In this document: piece by piece, positions 35,201-42,446 of the stretch
Numbering within the stretch: position 1 is the first letter of the stretch
Layout: each line of letters starts with the position of its first letter
Assembly: GCF_003019675.1 (NCBI RefSeq)
Contig: NZ_CP028105.1
Location: forward strand, 2,248,282 to 2,312,281
DNA: 64,000 nt
Direction: 5' to 3'
Source of the DNA: Fusobacterium ulcerans
GTDB lineage: Bacteria; Fusobacteriota; Fusobacteriia; Fusobacteriales; Fusobacteriaceae
Notes under the pieces: model-generated
What the model saw: only the letters and a program-made list of their open reading frames with translations
Databases searched by the model: none
What the model was told of the DNA's origin: nothing
Position numbers and translations under genes: made by a program

Positions 35201-36124
35201 TCTGTTTATTCAAATAATGTATATTCAGAAACAGTAAAAATGGCTATGGATACTTTGAGAATGAATGAAGATGCAGTATTGTCACTAGGAGGAAAACCAG
35301 AAGAAGGAAAATGGACAGCACAAGGTAAAATACTGTTTAGCAGAACAGAATATGACAGAGATGGAAAAGTAAATAATTACGGTGTAGAAACAAAGACAAC
35401 AGGATTATTGGGAGCAATGGAATATGGAGTTTCTGAAAAATCATCAGTAGGATTTGCTTTCTCAGGAACTAAACAAGATCTTGATATGAAAAATGCAAGT
35501 GCAGATGGAGATGCTTTCTACTTTGGAGTATATGGAAAACAAGATGTAAATAATTTCAAACTAACAGCAGGATTAGGATATCAATTAGATAAAATAGACG
35601 CTGATAATAATGTAATAGCTTCTACAGGAAATAAATATAATTCAAAAGCATTCAGTGGATATGCTCAAGGAAAATATGTAATAAATGCAGGAAATGATGT
35701 AACAGTAGAACCAAAAGTTAAATTGGCATTGACAAGATTAACTCAAGAATCTGTAGAAGATAAGCACTTTGAAATGGAAAAAGTAGAAGCAACAACATTT
35801 GATACAGAAGTAGGAGTAGATTTAATAAAAACTATAAAACTAGAAAGTGGAAAAATGAATCTATTAGCAGGAATCAGCTACACAAGAAGTATGGGAGATA
35901 CTGATAATAAATTCAAAGGAAATTTCATTGGAACAGATGGAACAAGAGGAAATAGATTTGATGTACTAGGGGCAAATTTAGGAGAAAATACTCTAAAAAT
36001 TAATATAGGAGCAGAAGTAGAAAAAGATAATGGAATCTTCTATAATGGTGGAATAAATTATAAATTTGACAATGAAGACAGAGAAACACTTGGAGCAACA
36101 ATAGGAGCAGGGTACAAATTCTAA
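32246..36124 (+). CDS. Autotransporter adhesin-like protein (type Va)
   Basis: A 1292-residue surface protein. The N-terminus has the long fusobacterial signal form (charged stretch MISNFNEVEKSL, then hydrophobic TATVVGFLIAGTVAFG, about residues 20-42). The passenger (about 45-970) is full of short beta-helix-like units with repeated NNG, TNNGTI and GNGTS words. The C-terminal beta-barrel (about 1010-1292) shows WTAQGKILFSRTEYD, GLLGAMEYGVSEKSSVGFAF, and ends in GAGYKF, the aromatic end needed for outer-membrane insertion. It probably mediates adhesion; the ligand is unknown. The operon begins with an HU-like gene and a candidate promoter inverton, which suggests phase-variable expression. 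Confidence 0.92.
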   Translation: MISNFNEVEKSLKRCLKEKVSITTATVVGFLIAGTVAFGTEATVTKEYTNENFSTAITEEVMNNQYGLMLKDNTEFKGVIYEFKFGEEKPSAIERLITVSKGKTTLDKDTNLSTSEGMTLLNIVGEDKTGITEVISEAILINNNSSLEEENDRFWRPTVIVNGFQGNTSFTNSGTITKTGHPTYNCAVDLSAGKDYITTFTNSGIINGLIKSDADDRQLGDIVINLKDNSKINGEFSFAGGGTRTINIDSNNNGGKELIVNNTEDNETFIKTNNSDITLRGKIQSKGTTVELSNRNGNNTLTNYADIIGKTGIGVADTEQDTNPEAKNRTVTIKNNGKITASFEGIHNNGYHTKYNKVYIENNGDILVNDFEKDEDTYDRPYYYNTGIYSASAPYMETPGEVVNNGNITIELSEDQQKELEEKYKETEGNMFLNIHGLRLHEHTWGYNNGKILVNSYGGIGVVLSDGDINANALEDVYGYFENNGTVEVNGENVIGVQLRNAEGITAKKEAINTEKGSILVSGKNAIGVKVEGASTTFTNNGIITLKDGTTNGIGISIDKGTATNNGTIALGLGEDGKSGNLAIKNENGTAKNTGKIKITDKTSEELKDFDISTLFNGKYFNSGMIVDKNGKAIEKEGDIVINGGEVNAGDINNAGGNGSIVIKGEETTIKGSTDQSIEVESLNVTGKVTIANGESNAPVEIKGTTTNLDASGSIAVGNGTSKADLTITNGTVNAEADKTAVTFAHADSTLELSGTTFNGNIGDGTTNGTLKTAGTEKATVITGDVKAKALELAGTTSIIGNIEAKTMDVTAGNTEITGTITGAETINIGVPTVKLFSLNRMAVPTDTEKATVTYSADSAIKGTVGSGTTVTIGADGMLKAEVDNDGKNLFGNSENVTVTGDGTIQFLTSNINKENLTLKLGNSVSIDGISNIITNSEFYSYNNGALSFIKGNVNNKELADMYNKSFVINNVLSQNKDVREAQLDSVYSNNVYSETVKMAMDTLRMNEDAVLSLGGKPEEGKWTAQGKILFSRTEYDRDGKVNNYGVETKTTGLLGAMEYGVSEKSSVGFAFSGTKQDLDMKNASADGDAFYFGVYGKQDVNNFKLTAGLGYQLDKIDADNNVIASTGNKYNSKAFSGYAQGKYVINAGNDVTVEPKVKLALTRLTQESVEDKHFEMEKVEATTFDTEVGVDLIKTIKLESGKMNLLAGISYTRSMGDTDNKFKGNFIGTDGTRGNRFDVLGANLGENTLKINIGAEVEKDNGIFYNGGINYKFDNEDRETLGATIGAGYKF

Positions 36125-36163
36125 TTATAGAAGTAAAGATTTATCATAACTAAATCCCAGCAG

Positions 36164-36195
36164 CGAGGATGGCTATATAAGTCATCCTCGTTGTA
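36164..36195 (+). terminator. Terminator after the autotransporter
   Basis: CGAGGATG (36164-36171) pairs perfectly with CATCCTCG (36183-36190) over an 11-base loop; the T tract is short (TTGTACTTT). Confidence 0.7.
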
Positions 36196-36220
36196 CTTTA
36201 TAAACTAAAAGGAGATATGA

Positions 36221-36580
36221 ATGAAAAAAGTATTAATATTAATGGCAGCTCTATTAATGATGAGCTGTGGAAATAATTCAAAAGAAATAGATCTTTCATT
36301 ATTAGAGAATAAAAGCGGAATTTTCTATGAAAAGGGAAGTGAAAAACCATTTACAGGAAAGGTAACAGCTAAGTATCCAGATGGGAAGAAAATGCTGGAA
36401 AGTTATTGGAAGGATGGAAAGCAGGAAGGCAGACAGATTCAATACTATGAAGATGGAAAGCCTAAAATAGAAGGAGTATTCAAAGATGGAAAAGCAAATG
36501 GAGCTATAAAAGTATATGATGAAACAGGAAAAATAATAGTAGAAGAAGAGTGGAGAGATGGAGTAAGAGTAAAAAAATAA
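36221..36580 (+). CDS. MORN_2/YwqK-like lipoprotein
   Basis: A 119-residue lipoprotein: signal peptide with lipobox LMMSC (about residue 16), then MORN-type units with the pattern YPDGKKMLESYWKDGK, YYEDGKPKIEGVFKDGK, and YDETGKIIVEEEWRDG (about residues 45-115). YwqK-like proteins in other bacteria are named antitoxins or accessory proteins, but those on the outer membrane are usually of unknown function. ATG follows AGGAGA. It is monocistronic between two terminators. Confidence 0.82.
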   Translation: MKKVLILMAALLMMSCGNNSKEIDLSLLENKSGIFYEKGSEKPFTGKVTAKYPDGKKMLESYWKDGKQEGRQIQYYEDGKPKIEGVFKDGKANGAIKVYDETGKIIVEEEWRDGVRVKK

Positions 36581-36712
36581 TGAATAATAAAGAGTTTTTA
36601 CACTATTACAGAACTTCTTCCTAAGAAGATATTTAAATATATTCAATCTAAAAATTTGAATATAACAAAAAAAATGATTTTGAGGGAATTTTATATATTT
36701 TTTTATTTTAGG

Positions 36713-36749
36713 AAAAGCTGACAAGAAGGGAGCCTTCAAGTCAGCTTTT
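36713..36749. terminator. Bidirectional terminator
   Basis: AAAAGCTGAC pairs with GTCAGCTTTT; an inner GAAGG:CCTTC stem extends it. It serves the convergent MORN lipoprotein and pepD genes. Confidence 0.85.
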
Positions 36750-36775
36750 GATAATTAAGCTATTTTTATAGCAGT

Positions 36776-38209
36776 CTAAAGATTTGCTAAATATTGTACG
36801 AGAAGCTTATATGTATTGTCAAATGATTCTAAGTTCAAACGCTCATTAGGAGTATGAACATCATAAGACTCAGCTCCCAATGTAACTATATCAATGTCAG
36901 GAATAATTTTTTTGAATACTCCGCATTCAAGTCCCCCATGAGTAGCTTTTATCTGGATATCTCTGTCATAAAAATCTTTATATACAGTTTTTAAGATTTC
37001 TCTCATAACAGAATTTTCACTATACTCCCAAGCTGGATAACGTGAACCGCTCTCCCATTCAAAACCAAATAAATTGCAGAAGTTAACTAATATTTCCATA
37101 CCTTCATCATTATATGATTCTATTGCTCCACGAAGAGAATATGTACAGATAACTTCATTGTCTACAGTTTTGATTACTCCCATATTTTGAGAAGCAACTG
37201 TAAGCCCGTCAATTACCATACTTCTGTGTTTAAATCCGTTAGGAAGCATATATAACATAGTAATTATGGAATCACTTATATCTTTTGAACACATTTTTTC
37301 AGTTTTATCTTCATAAATTTCTATAGTAAGACCTGCATCACTGTACATAAGTTCTTTTTTAATTTTTTCTCTCTGTTCAGCAACGATATTTTTAATTTTT
37401 TCAAAATCAGCTGCACTTGCAAAAAAAGCAGTAGCTTCTCTAGGAATAGCATTTTCCTTTGAACCTCCATCTATATTTACAAGATTGATTCCAACTTCTT
37501 TATTTAAATGATAAAGAACTCTGCTGCATATTTTATTTGAGTTTCCTCTTTCGAGATGGATATTTCCTCCTGAATGCCCTCCATAGAGTCCTCTTACTTC
37601 CAATCTGTAAGCTGGAGAACTACATTTAACCATTTCTAATTTCTTTTTAAGTCTAAATCTTAGACCTCCAGAACAAGAAACATAAGTACTCAATGAACTG
37701 CTGTTATCTAAGTTGATAAGTCTTTTTGAAGTAAAATCGTTTTTATCAAGAGCTTGAGCACCTATAAGCCCAACTTCTTCACATACTGTAAAAACACATT
37801 CAAGGGCAGGGTGTTTTAAAGTTTTATCAGCAAGAACAGCCATTGTCAAAGCAGCTCCAACACCATCATCAGCTCCTAGAGTAGTTCCCTTTGCTCTTAC
37901 AAAGCCATCTTCTATATATAATTTTAAAGAATCTTTTTCAAAATCAAAATCACAGTCTCCATTTTTTTCACAAACCATATCTATATGGGATTGAAGAATA
38001 ATTGCAGGATGATCCTCATATCCTTCACTTGCAGGTTTGTAGATTATGACATTGTATAATTTGTCTTGTTTTACTTTTAGTCCTAAGTTCCCAGCAAATT
38101 TTACAAGATAGTCACTTAATTCTTTTTCATTGTGTGAACCATGAGGAATTCTAGAAATATCCTCAAAATATTTTTGGTGTGGCAGGTATTCATTTAAAAC
38201 ATAATTCAT
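36776..38209 (-). CDS. pepD: Aminoacyl-histidine dipeptidase (PepD, M20)
   Basis: A 477-residue cytosolic metallopeptidase that cleaves Xaa-His and other dipeptides. Zinc and catalytic motifs are in place: ILQSHIDMVCE (His, Asp), TLGADDGVG (bridging Asp), VCEEVGLIGAQAL (general-base Glu and zinc Glu), and ATHGGLECG plus TLGAESYDVHTPNE with the last zinc His. The lid domain (about 200-395) contains RGLYGGHSGGNIHL. The start is ATG at 38209 with GGGAGGAG upstream. It is monocistronic. Confidence 0.95.
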   Translation of the reverse strand: MNYVLNEYLPHQKYFEDISRIPHGSHNEKELSDYLVKFAGNLGLKVKQDKLYNVIIYKPASEGYEDHPAIILQSHIDMVCEKNGDCDFDFEKDSLKLYIEDGFVRAKGTTLGADDGVGAALTMAVLADKTLKHPALECVFTVCEEVGLIGAQALDKNDFTSKRLINLDNSSSLSTYVSCSGGLRFRLKKKLEMVKCSSPAYRLEVRGLYGGHSGGNIHLERGNSNKICSRVLYHLNKEVGINLVNIDGGSKENAIPREATAFFASAADFEKIKNIVAEQREKIKKELMYSDAGLTIEIYEDKTEKMCSKDISDSIITMLYMLPNGFKHRSMVIDGLTVASQNMGVIKTVDNEVICTYSLRGAIESYNDEGMEILVNFCNLFGFEWESGSRYPAWEYSENSVMREILKTVYKDFYDRDIQIKATHGGLECGVFKKIIPDIDIVTLGAESYDVHTPNERLNLESFDNTYKLLVQYLANL

Positions 38210-38349
38210 TTTTACTCCTCCCGTATTTTCAAAGTCTTATGTAATTATTACCCCAAAATATCATTTTTAGCAAGAGATATTTTGATTTTTTTTAAATATT
38301 AAGGTATATATATAAGTGAGAACATAAAATATGAGCAGGGAGGATAAAA

Positions 38350-39063
38350 ATGGATTATACATCAATGAAGTGGAATAAAGAAAGTTATAAAGAGTTTATT
38401 AGTGAATTAAAGGGAATGCAGGACGAAAAATATAGAGAATTTCATAATAAAATAATTGGAGCAGAGGTTGAAGTTATTGGATTAAGAAGTCCAGTGGTGA
38501 AAGATATAGCTAAGACAATAGCCAAAGGAGACTGGCAAGGATTTCTTGCTCAGAAAAAGGGGAAGTACTATGAAGAAACTACTCTAAGAGGTCAGGTAAT
38601 AGGCTTTGCCAAAGCAGATAAAGAGATAATAAAAGAGTATATAGAAAAATTTACTGATGAAATAAATAACTGGGGAGTGTGTGACAGTTTTATTGGTAAT
38701 TTGAAAATAATAAAAAAAGAGAAAGAATATTTTTATCCAATGGTTAAAAAAATGGCAGAATCTAAAGATCAATGGAAGATAAGATTTGGACTTATAACCC
38801 TCATGTCTTATTATATAGAAAAGGAATATTTAGATGAAATATTTGAGATGTGTTCAAAGGTAGAAAATAAAGAATATTATGTGCAGATGGGTCAGGCATG
38901 GCTTGTTTCTACATTGTTTATAAAATTCAGAGATGAAACTTTAGAATACTTGAAAGATAATTCTTTGGATAAATGGACGCAGAATAAGGCTATTCAGAAA
39001 ATAAGAGAGTCATTCAGAGTGAGTGAAGAAGATAAAGAACTGGTAAAGAGTTTAAAGAAATAG
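38350..39063 (+). CDS. DNA alkylation repair protein (AlkD-like)
   Basis: A 237-residue alpha-helical HEAT-like repeat protein. It has the AlkD landmarks: GLRSPVVKDIAKTIAK at the N-terminus, YEETTLRGQVIGFAK, the NNWGVCDSFIGNL segment, and WKIRFGLITLMSYYI. AlkD excises 3- and 7-alkylated purines by a base-flip-free mechanism. ATG follows GGGAGGA. A CAT-like gene starts 18 bp later, perhaps in the same transcript. Confidence 0.9.
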   Translation: MDYTSMKWNKESYKEFISELKGMQDEKYREFHNKIIGAEVEVIGLRSPVVKDIAKTIAKGDWQGFLAQKKGKYYEETTLRGQVIGFAKADKEIIKEYIEKFTDEINNWGVCDSFIGNLKIIKKEKEYFYPMVKKMAESKDQWKIRFGLITLMSYYIEKEYLDEIFEMCSKVENKEYYVQMGQAWLVSTLFIKFRDETLEYLKDNSLDKWTQNKAIQKIRESFRVSEEDKELVKSLKK

Positions 39064-39081
39064 TTTTTGGGAGGCAGCATC

Positions 39082-39735
39082 ATGTTTCATAAAATAGATA
39101 TGGAAACTTGGGAAAGGAAAGAATATTATCATTATTACATAAATTTTATAAAATCTAAATATAATCTTAATGTTGATATGGATATAACAAAACTTTTAAA
39201 ATTAGTGAAAGAAAAGAAATTAAAATTTTATCCTACAATTATTTATGCAGTTATGAGGGGAATAAATAAAAATAGAGAATTTAGAATGAGCTATGATAAA
39301 GAGGGAAATTTAGGGTATTGGGATTATTGCAATCCCTCTTATACCATTTTCCATGAAGATGACAAGACTTTTTCAGATATATGGAGTGAGTATTCAGAAG
39401 ATTTTTCTATTTTTTATTCTAATGTGATAAATGATATGGAAAAATATAAAGATGTAAAAGGAATAAAAGGCAAGCCTGGACGAGGGGATAATTTTTCTCC
39501 AGTCTCTTCTATACCATGGCTGAGCTTTACAGGTTACAGCAATGATACTTACAGCGAATCAAATATGCTTTTTCCTGTAACTGTATTTGGAAAATATTAT
39601 GAAAGAGATGGGAAAATACTTCTTCCATTTTCTGTCTTTGCTACTCATGCAGTGGCTGATGGATACCATACTTGTAAATTAATAAATGATATTCAGGAAA
39701 TAGTTTTAGATGTAGAAAATTGGCTGAATATGTAA
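39082..39735 (+). CDS. Chloramphenicol acetyltransferase-like protein (CatA type)
   Basis: A 217-residue protein of the classic CAT fold. The catalytic stretch FATHAVADGYHTCKLIND (about residues 190-207) carries the active-site His and the structural Asp of HAVxDG; MFHKIDMETWERKEYYHYY at the N-terminus and SIPWLSFTGYSND are also typical CatA segments. It would transfer acetyl groups from acetyl-CoA to chloramphenicol or a related alcohol. The lack of nearby mobile DNA suggests an intrinsic gene; resistance is not shown. ATG at 39082 is preferred because GGGAGG precedes it. Confidence 0.88.
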   Translation: MFHKIDMETWERKEYYHYYINFIKSKYNLNVDMDITKLLKLVKEKKLKFYPTIIYAVMRGINKNREFRMSYDKEGNLGYWDYCNPSYTIFHEDDKTFSDIWSEYSEDFSIFYSNVINDMEKYKDVKGIKGKPGRGDNFSPVSSIPWLSFTGYSNDTYSESNMLFPVTVFGKYYERDGKILLPFSVFATHAVADGYHTCKLINDIQEIVLDVENWLNM

Positions 39736-39942
39736 AAAAAGAGTGATAAGAAAGCTAGATTGAATTTTAGAAATTTGGAAATTAGAAAGGTTTGTGTAAT
39801 TAATGAAGTAAGTAAAACGTGAAAAACAGTATGTCTGAACGTAGTGAGTTTACTGTTTTTAGTTTTATGAACAAAATTAATAACAAGCCTTTCTACTGGA
39901 AAAGTTCTAAAATTATATTTCTACTTTAATCACTCTTTTTAT
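39735..39942 (+). terminator. Terminator stem enclosing repeat copy B
   Basis: AAAAAGAGTGAT at the left (39741-39747 core) pairs with ATCACTCTTTTT at the right (39930-39936 core). The 180 bases between are occupied by repeat copy B, so the repeat sits as an insertion within the terminator loop. Confidence 0.6.
39752..39921. repeat. Long hairpin repeat, copy B (170 bp)
   Basis: About 93% identical to copy A (26445-26690) over the outer 160 bases. An inner hairpin joins GTAAAACGTGAAAAACAGTA to TACTGTTTTTAG around the word TGTCTGAACGTAGTGAG. The ends are inverted relatives, so the RNA folds into one long hairpin. It lacks the middle insertion of copy A. Confidence 0.75.
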
Positions 39943-39967
39943 CTATAATAATGAAAGTTTTTTATAA

Positions 39968-42226
39968 TTATTTTTCTTTTACACAAAGAACATGATAAAC
40001 GCCATCGATTACATGAGTTCCTTCAGTTTCATGTTCAAATCCTGGGAATGCTTTGTCCCATAGAGATAATGCTTTTAGATATTTAATTTGAGGACTGTTT
40101 TCGTCTCCAAAGTTTTCTCCAGACATAAGCATTGGGATACCAGGTGGATAAGGGATAACAGAGTTGGCTGTTACTCTTCCAACTAATTTATCAGCTGGAA
40201 CTAATTCAACCTCTTGACTTACAATTTTGTTATAAGCTTCTCTTGGAAGCATTTCAGATTTAGGAAGAGTTGAATATGCTTCATTTAAAACTTTTCCTGG
40301 GTTGTTAGCTTTTAGGTAAGCAAACATTTCATCTCCTAAATCATGGAATCCCATTTCTCCATAATGCTCAGGATAAGCAGCTACTAATTCAGGAAGTACA
40401 TCTTTTAATAGAGTATTGTTGTCATAATGTTTTTTGAATGAAAGAAGTACATTTACAAGTGTGCTCCATTTTCCTTCTGTGATACCCATTGAGAATAGGA
40501 ACATAACTTGGAAATCTGTAGTTCTTGTAGGAACGATTCCATATTTTGCTAAATAAGCAGAAACTAATGCAGCTGGAACACCTTTTTCAAGAAGTTCTCC
40601 ATCATCACCCATTCCTGGAGCAAGGATACTAACTTTGATAGGGTCTAACATTGCCCAGTTTTCTGGAAGGTCAGCAAATCCGTGCCATTTATCTTCTGGG
40701 TGCATTATCCAGCAGTCTTGTTCTGTAGTAAGAAGTTCCATAGGTGCTTCTTCAAAGTTATATTCTTTTTTAGTTTTAGGATCAGTTACTTTTTCAGCGT
40801 TCCAAGGTTTGAAGAACCAATCATCTTTAGCAGTGAATTCTTTGTATAATTTTCCAATTTCTTGACGGAATTCAACAGCTTCTTTAACAACTTCTTTTAT
40901 TAATGATTTACCAGAATTTCCATCCATCATTGCAGCACCAATATCATTTGATACAGCTATTGCATATAGTGGAGAAGTTGTAGCATGCATCATGTATGAT
41001 TGGTTGAATCTGTCTTCATCAATAGGGTTTTTACCATTTCTTACATGGATAAATGAAGCTTGAGATAAAGCATTTAATAGTTTATGTGTTGAGTGAGTTG
41101 CAAATACTGTAGAGTCATTTTTGTAATCTTTTGGATTTCCTCTCATAGCAAAGTGGTCTTTGTATAATTCATTGAATCTTGCATAACCATACCAAGCTTC
41201 GTCAAAGTGGATATAGTCTGCTTTTCCTTGGAATATTTCTTCAGCTTTCGCAGCATTATAGCAAACACCATCATAAGTACAGTTAGTAACTACAACATAT
41301 TTAGGATCTACTTCAATTCCTTTTTTCATTTGATCAGGAAGAATAGGTCCGATTATTCCATATCTGTTTCTTGTAGGAGTCATATACACTGGTTTTGCTC
41401 CTGTAAGGATAAGTCCCTGTTCAATAGATTTATGACAGTTTCTGTCAATAAGAGCAGTGTCTTTATCTGTAAGACATGCTTGGAAAACAGTTCTGTTAGA
41501 ACCTGATGTACCAACTAGCACACTGTAACTTCTATCTGATCCAAATATTCTTGCTATATTTTTTTCTGAATCTAAGAAAGCACCAGTGTGGTCAAGTAGA
41601 GAACCTAAACTTGTTCTTTCAATTCCTGTATCTGTTCTGAAAAGATTTTCTCCATAATAGTCAAAGAATTTTTTACCAATAGCAGTTTTTAAAAATCCAA
41701 CTCCTCCTTGATGTCCTGGAGCCGCCCAAGAGTATTCAGCAACTTTGTTGTAATTGAATACAGCTTTAGCTAGTGGTGGTAAAAGTGCATCTCTATATTG
41801 TTTAATCTCTTCTGAAATACGTTCTCCAATGAAATCAATATCGTTTTCCAATATCCAGATATATTCATCAATAGAGTTTAATGTACATTCATCAAGAGAT
41901 GATGTAGTATCAGCTTTTTCAGCTAATAAAAATACTGGAACTCCTTCTTGTCTTTCATGTAATACAGTAATTAAATTAACAAATTCTTTTTCTTTTTCAG
42001 CAGATTTTTTATTGATGTCCCAATCTACAAGCAAGCAGTCAATAGATTTATTGATATCTGCTTCTTCAGCTGCCTCTTTGAAGTTTTTTACTTCTATTAT
42101 TTCAATTCCTCTTTCTTTTAAGTCTTCTTTTAAAAGAGCAATTCTTTTTGTTACAGGTGAATCTTCGTTTAAAAAGCTGTTTTGGATAACAACAGTTGTA
42201 TATTTAATACCTTCTAAACTTTTCAT
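39968..42226 (-). CDS. adiA: Biodegradative arginine decarboxylase
   Basis: AdiA converts arginine to agmatine and CO2, using up a proton; with an antiporter it gives acid resistance. The 752-residue product matches AdiA in length and domain order: N-terminal wing domain (about 1-150), then EYSWAAPGHQGGVGF, ENLFRTDTGIERTSLGSLLDHTG, the PLP lysine in FATHSTHKLLNALSQAS, and a C-terminal domain ending FPGFEHETEGTHVIDGVYH. The similarity to AdiA is closer than to lysine or ornithine decarboxylases (recalled AdiA sequence shares these runs). It is divergent from the antiporter and hdcA genes. Confidence 0.93.
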   Translation of the reverse strand: MKSLEGIKYTTVVIQNSFLNEDSPVTKRIALLKEDLKERGIEIIEVKNFKEAAEEADINKSIDCLLVDWDINKKSAEKEKEFVNLITVLHERQEGVPVFLLAEKADTTSSLDECTLNSIDEYIWILENDIDFIGERISEEIKQYRDALLPPLAKAVFNYNKVAEYSWAAPGHQGGVGFLKTAIGKKFFDYYGENLFRTDTGIERTSLGSLLDHTGAFLDSEKNIARIFGSDRSYSVLVGTSGSNRTVFQACLTDKDTALIDRNCHKSIEQGLILTGAKPVYMTPTRNRYGIIGPILPDQMKKGIEVDPKYVVVTNCTYDGVCYNAAKAEEIFQGKADYIHFDEAWYGYARFNELYKDHFAMRGNPKDYKNDSTVFATHSTHKLLNALSQASFIHVRNGKNPIDEDRFNQSYMMHATTSPLYAIAVSNDIGAAMMDGNSGKSLIKEVVKEAVEFRQEIGKLYKEFTAKDDWFFKPWNAEKVTDPKTKKEYNFEEAPMELLTTEQDCWIMHPEDKWHGFADLPENWAMLDPIKVSILAPGMGDDGELLEKGVPAALVSAYLAKYGIVPTRTTDFQVMFLFSMGITEGKWSTLVNVLLSFKKHYDNNTLLKDVLPELVAAYPEHYGEMGFHDLGDEMFAYLKANNPGKVLNEAYSTLPKSEMLPREAYNKIVSQEVELVPADKLVGRVTANSVIPYPPGIPMLMSGENFGDENSPQIKYLKALSLWDKAFPGFEHETEGTHVIDGVYHVLCVKEK

Positions 42227-42247
42227 TTTAATCCTCCTTAATATATT

Positions 42248-42276
42248 TTGAAAGCTAAGCTCATGTGGAATATTAT
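42248..42276 (+). promoter_or_regulatory. Promoter of antiporter-hdcA operon
   Basis: TTGAAA (42248-42253), 17-bp spacer, TATTAT (42271-42276). The predicted start, near 42282, is only a few bases before the ATG of a His-rich leader frame. Confidence 0.7.
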
Positions 42277-42286
42277 TTTCTACCTC

Positions 42287-42337
42287 ATGAACCTCTCATG
42301 TCATAGTCATACACATAAAAACAAATTTTCCTTTTAA
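42287..42337 (+). CDS. His-rich leader peptide candidate (16 aa)
   Basis: A 16-codon frame (MNLSCHSHTHKNKFSF) with three His codons within five positions, lying between a good promoter and a terminator-like hairpin, upstream of the antiporter and histidine decarboxylase. Its stop codon is inside the left arm of the hairpin. Weak point: no ribosome site, since the predicted transcript start is about five bases before the ATG. Confidence 0.4.
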   Translation: MNLSCHSHTHKNKFSF

Positions 42338-42378
42338 AAAAAATAAAAAAATTTAAAAAAGGAAAGTTTATTTTTTTT
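42325..42378 (+). terminator. Attenuator-like terminator before antiporter-hdcA operon
   Basis: ATTTTCCTTTT (42325-42335) pairs with AAAAAAGGAAA (42355-42365), followed by GTTTA and eight T. Being AT-rich it is a modest terminator. It lies 70 bases before the antiporter start. Confidence 0.5.
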
Positions 42379-42446
42379 AGAATACCCGTTTTAGAAGTGA
42401 TTAAAAACAATAAAAGTTTTAAAAGTAAATTTAAAGGAGGAGTTAT

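Noticed and set aside
39082-39735. CAT-like gene as part of an acquired resistance element
   Set aside because: No transposase, integron or base-composition change is seen nearby; it appears to be a resident gene behind alkD.
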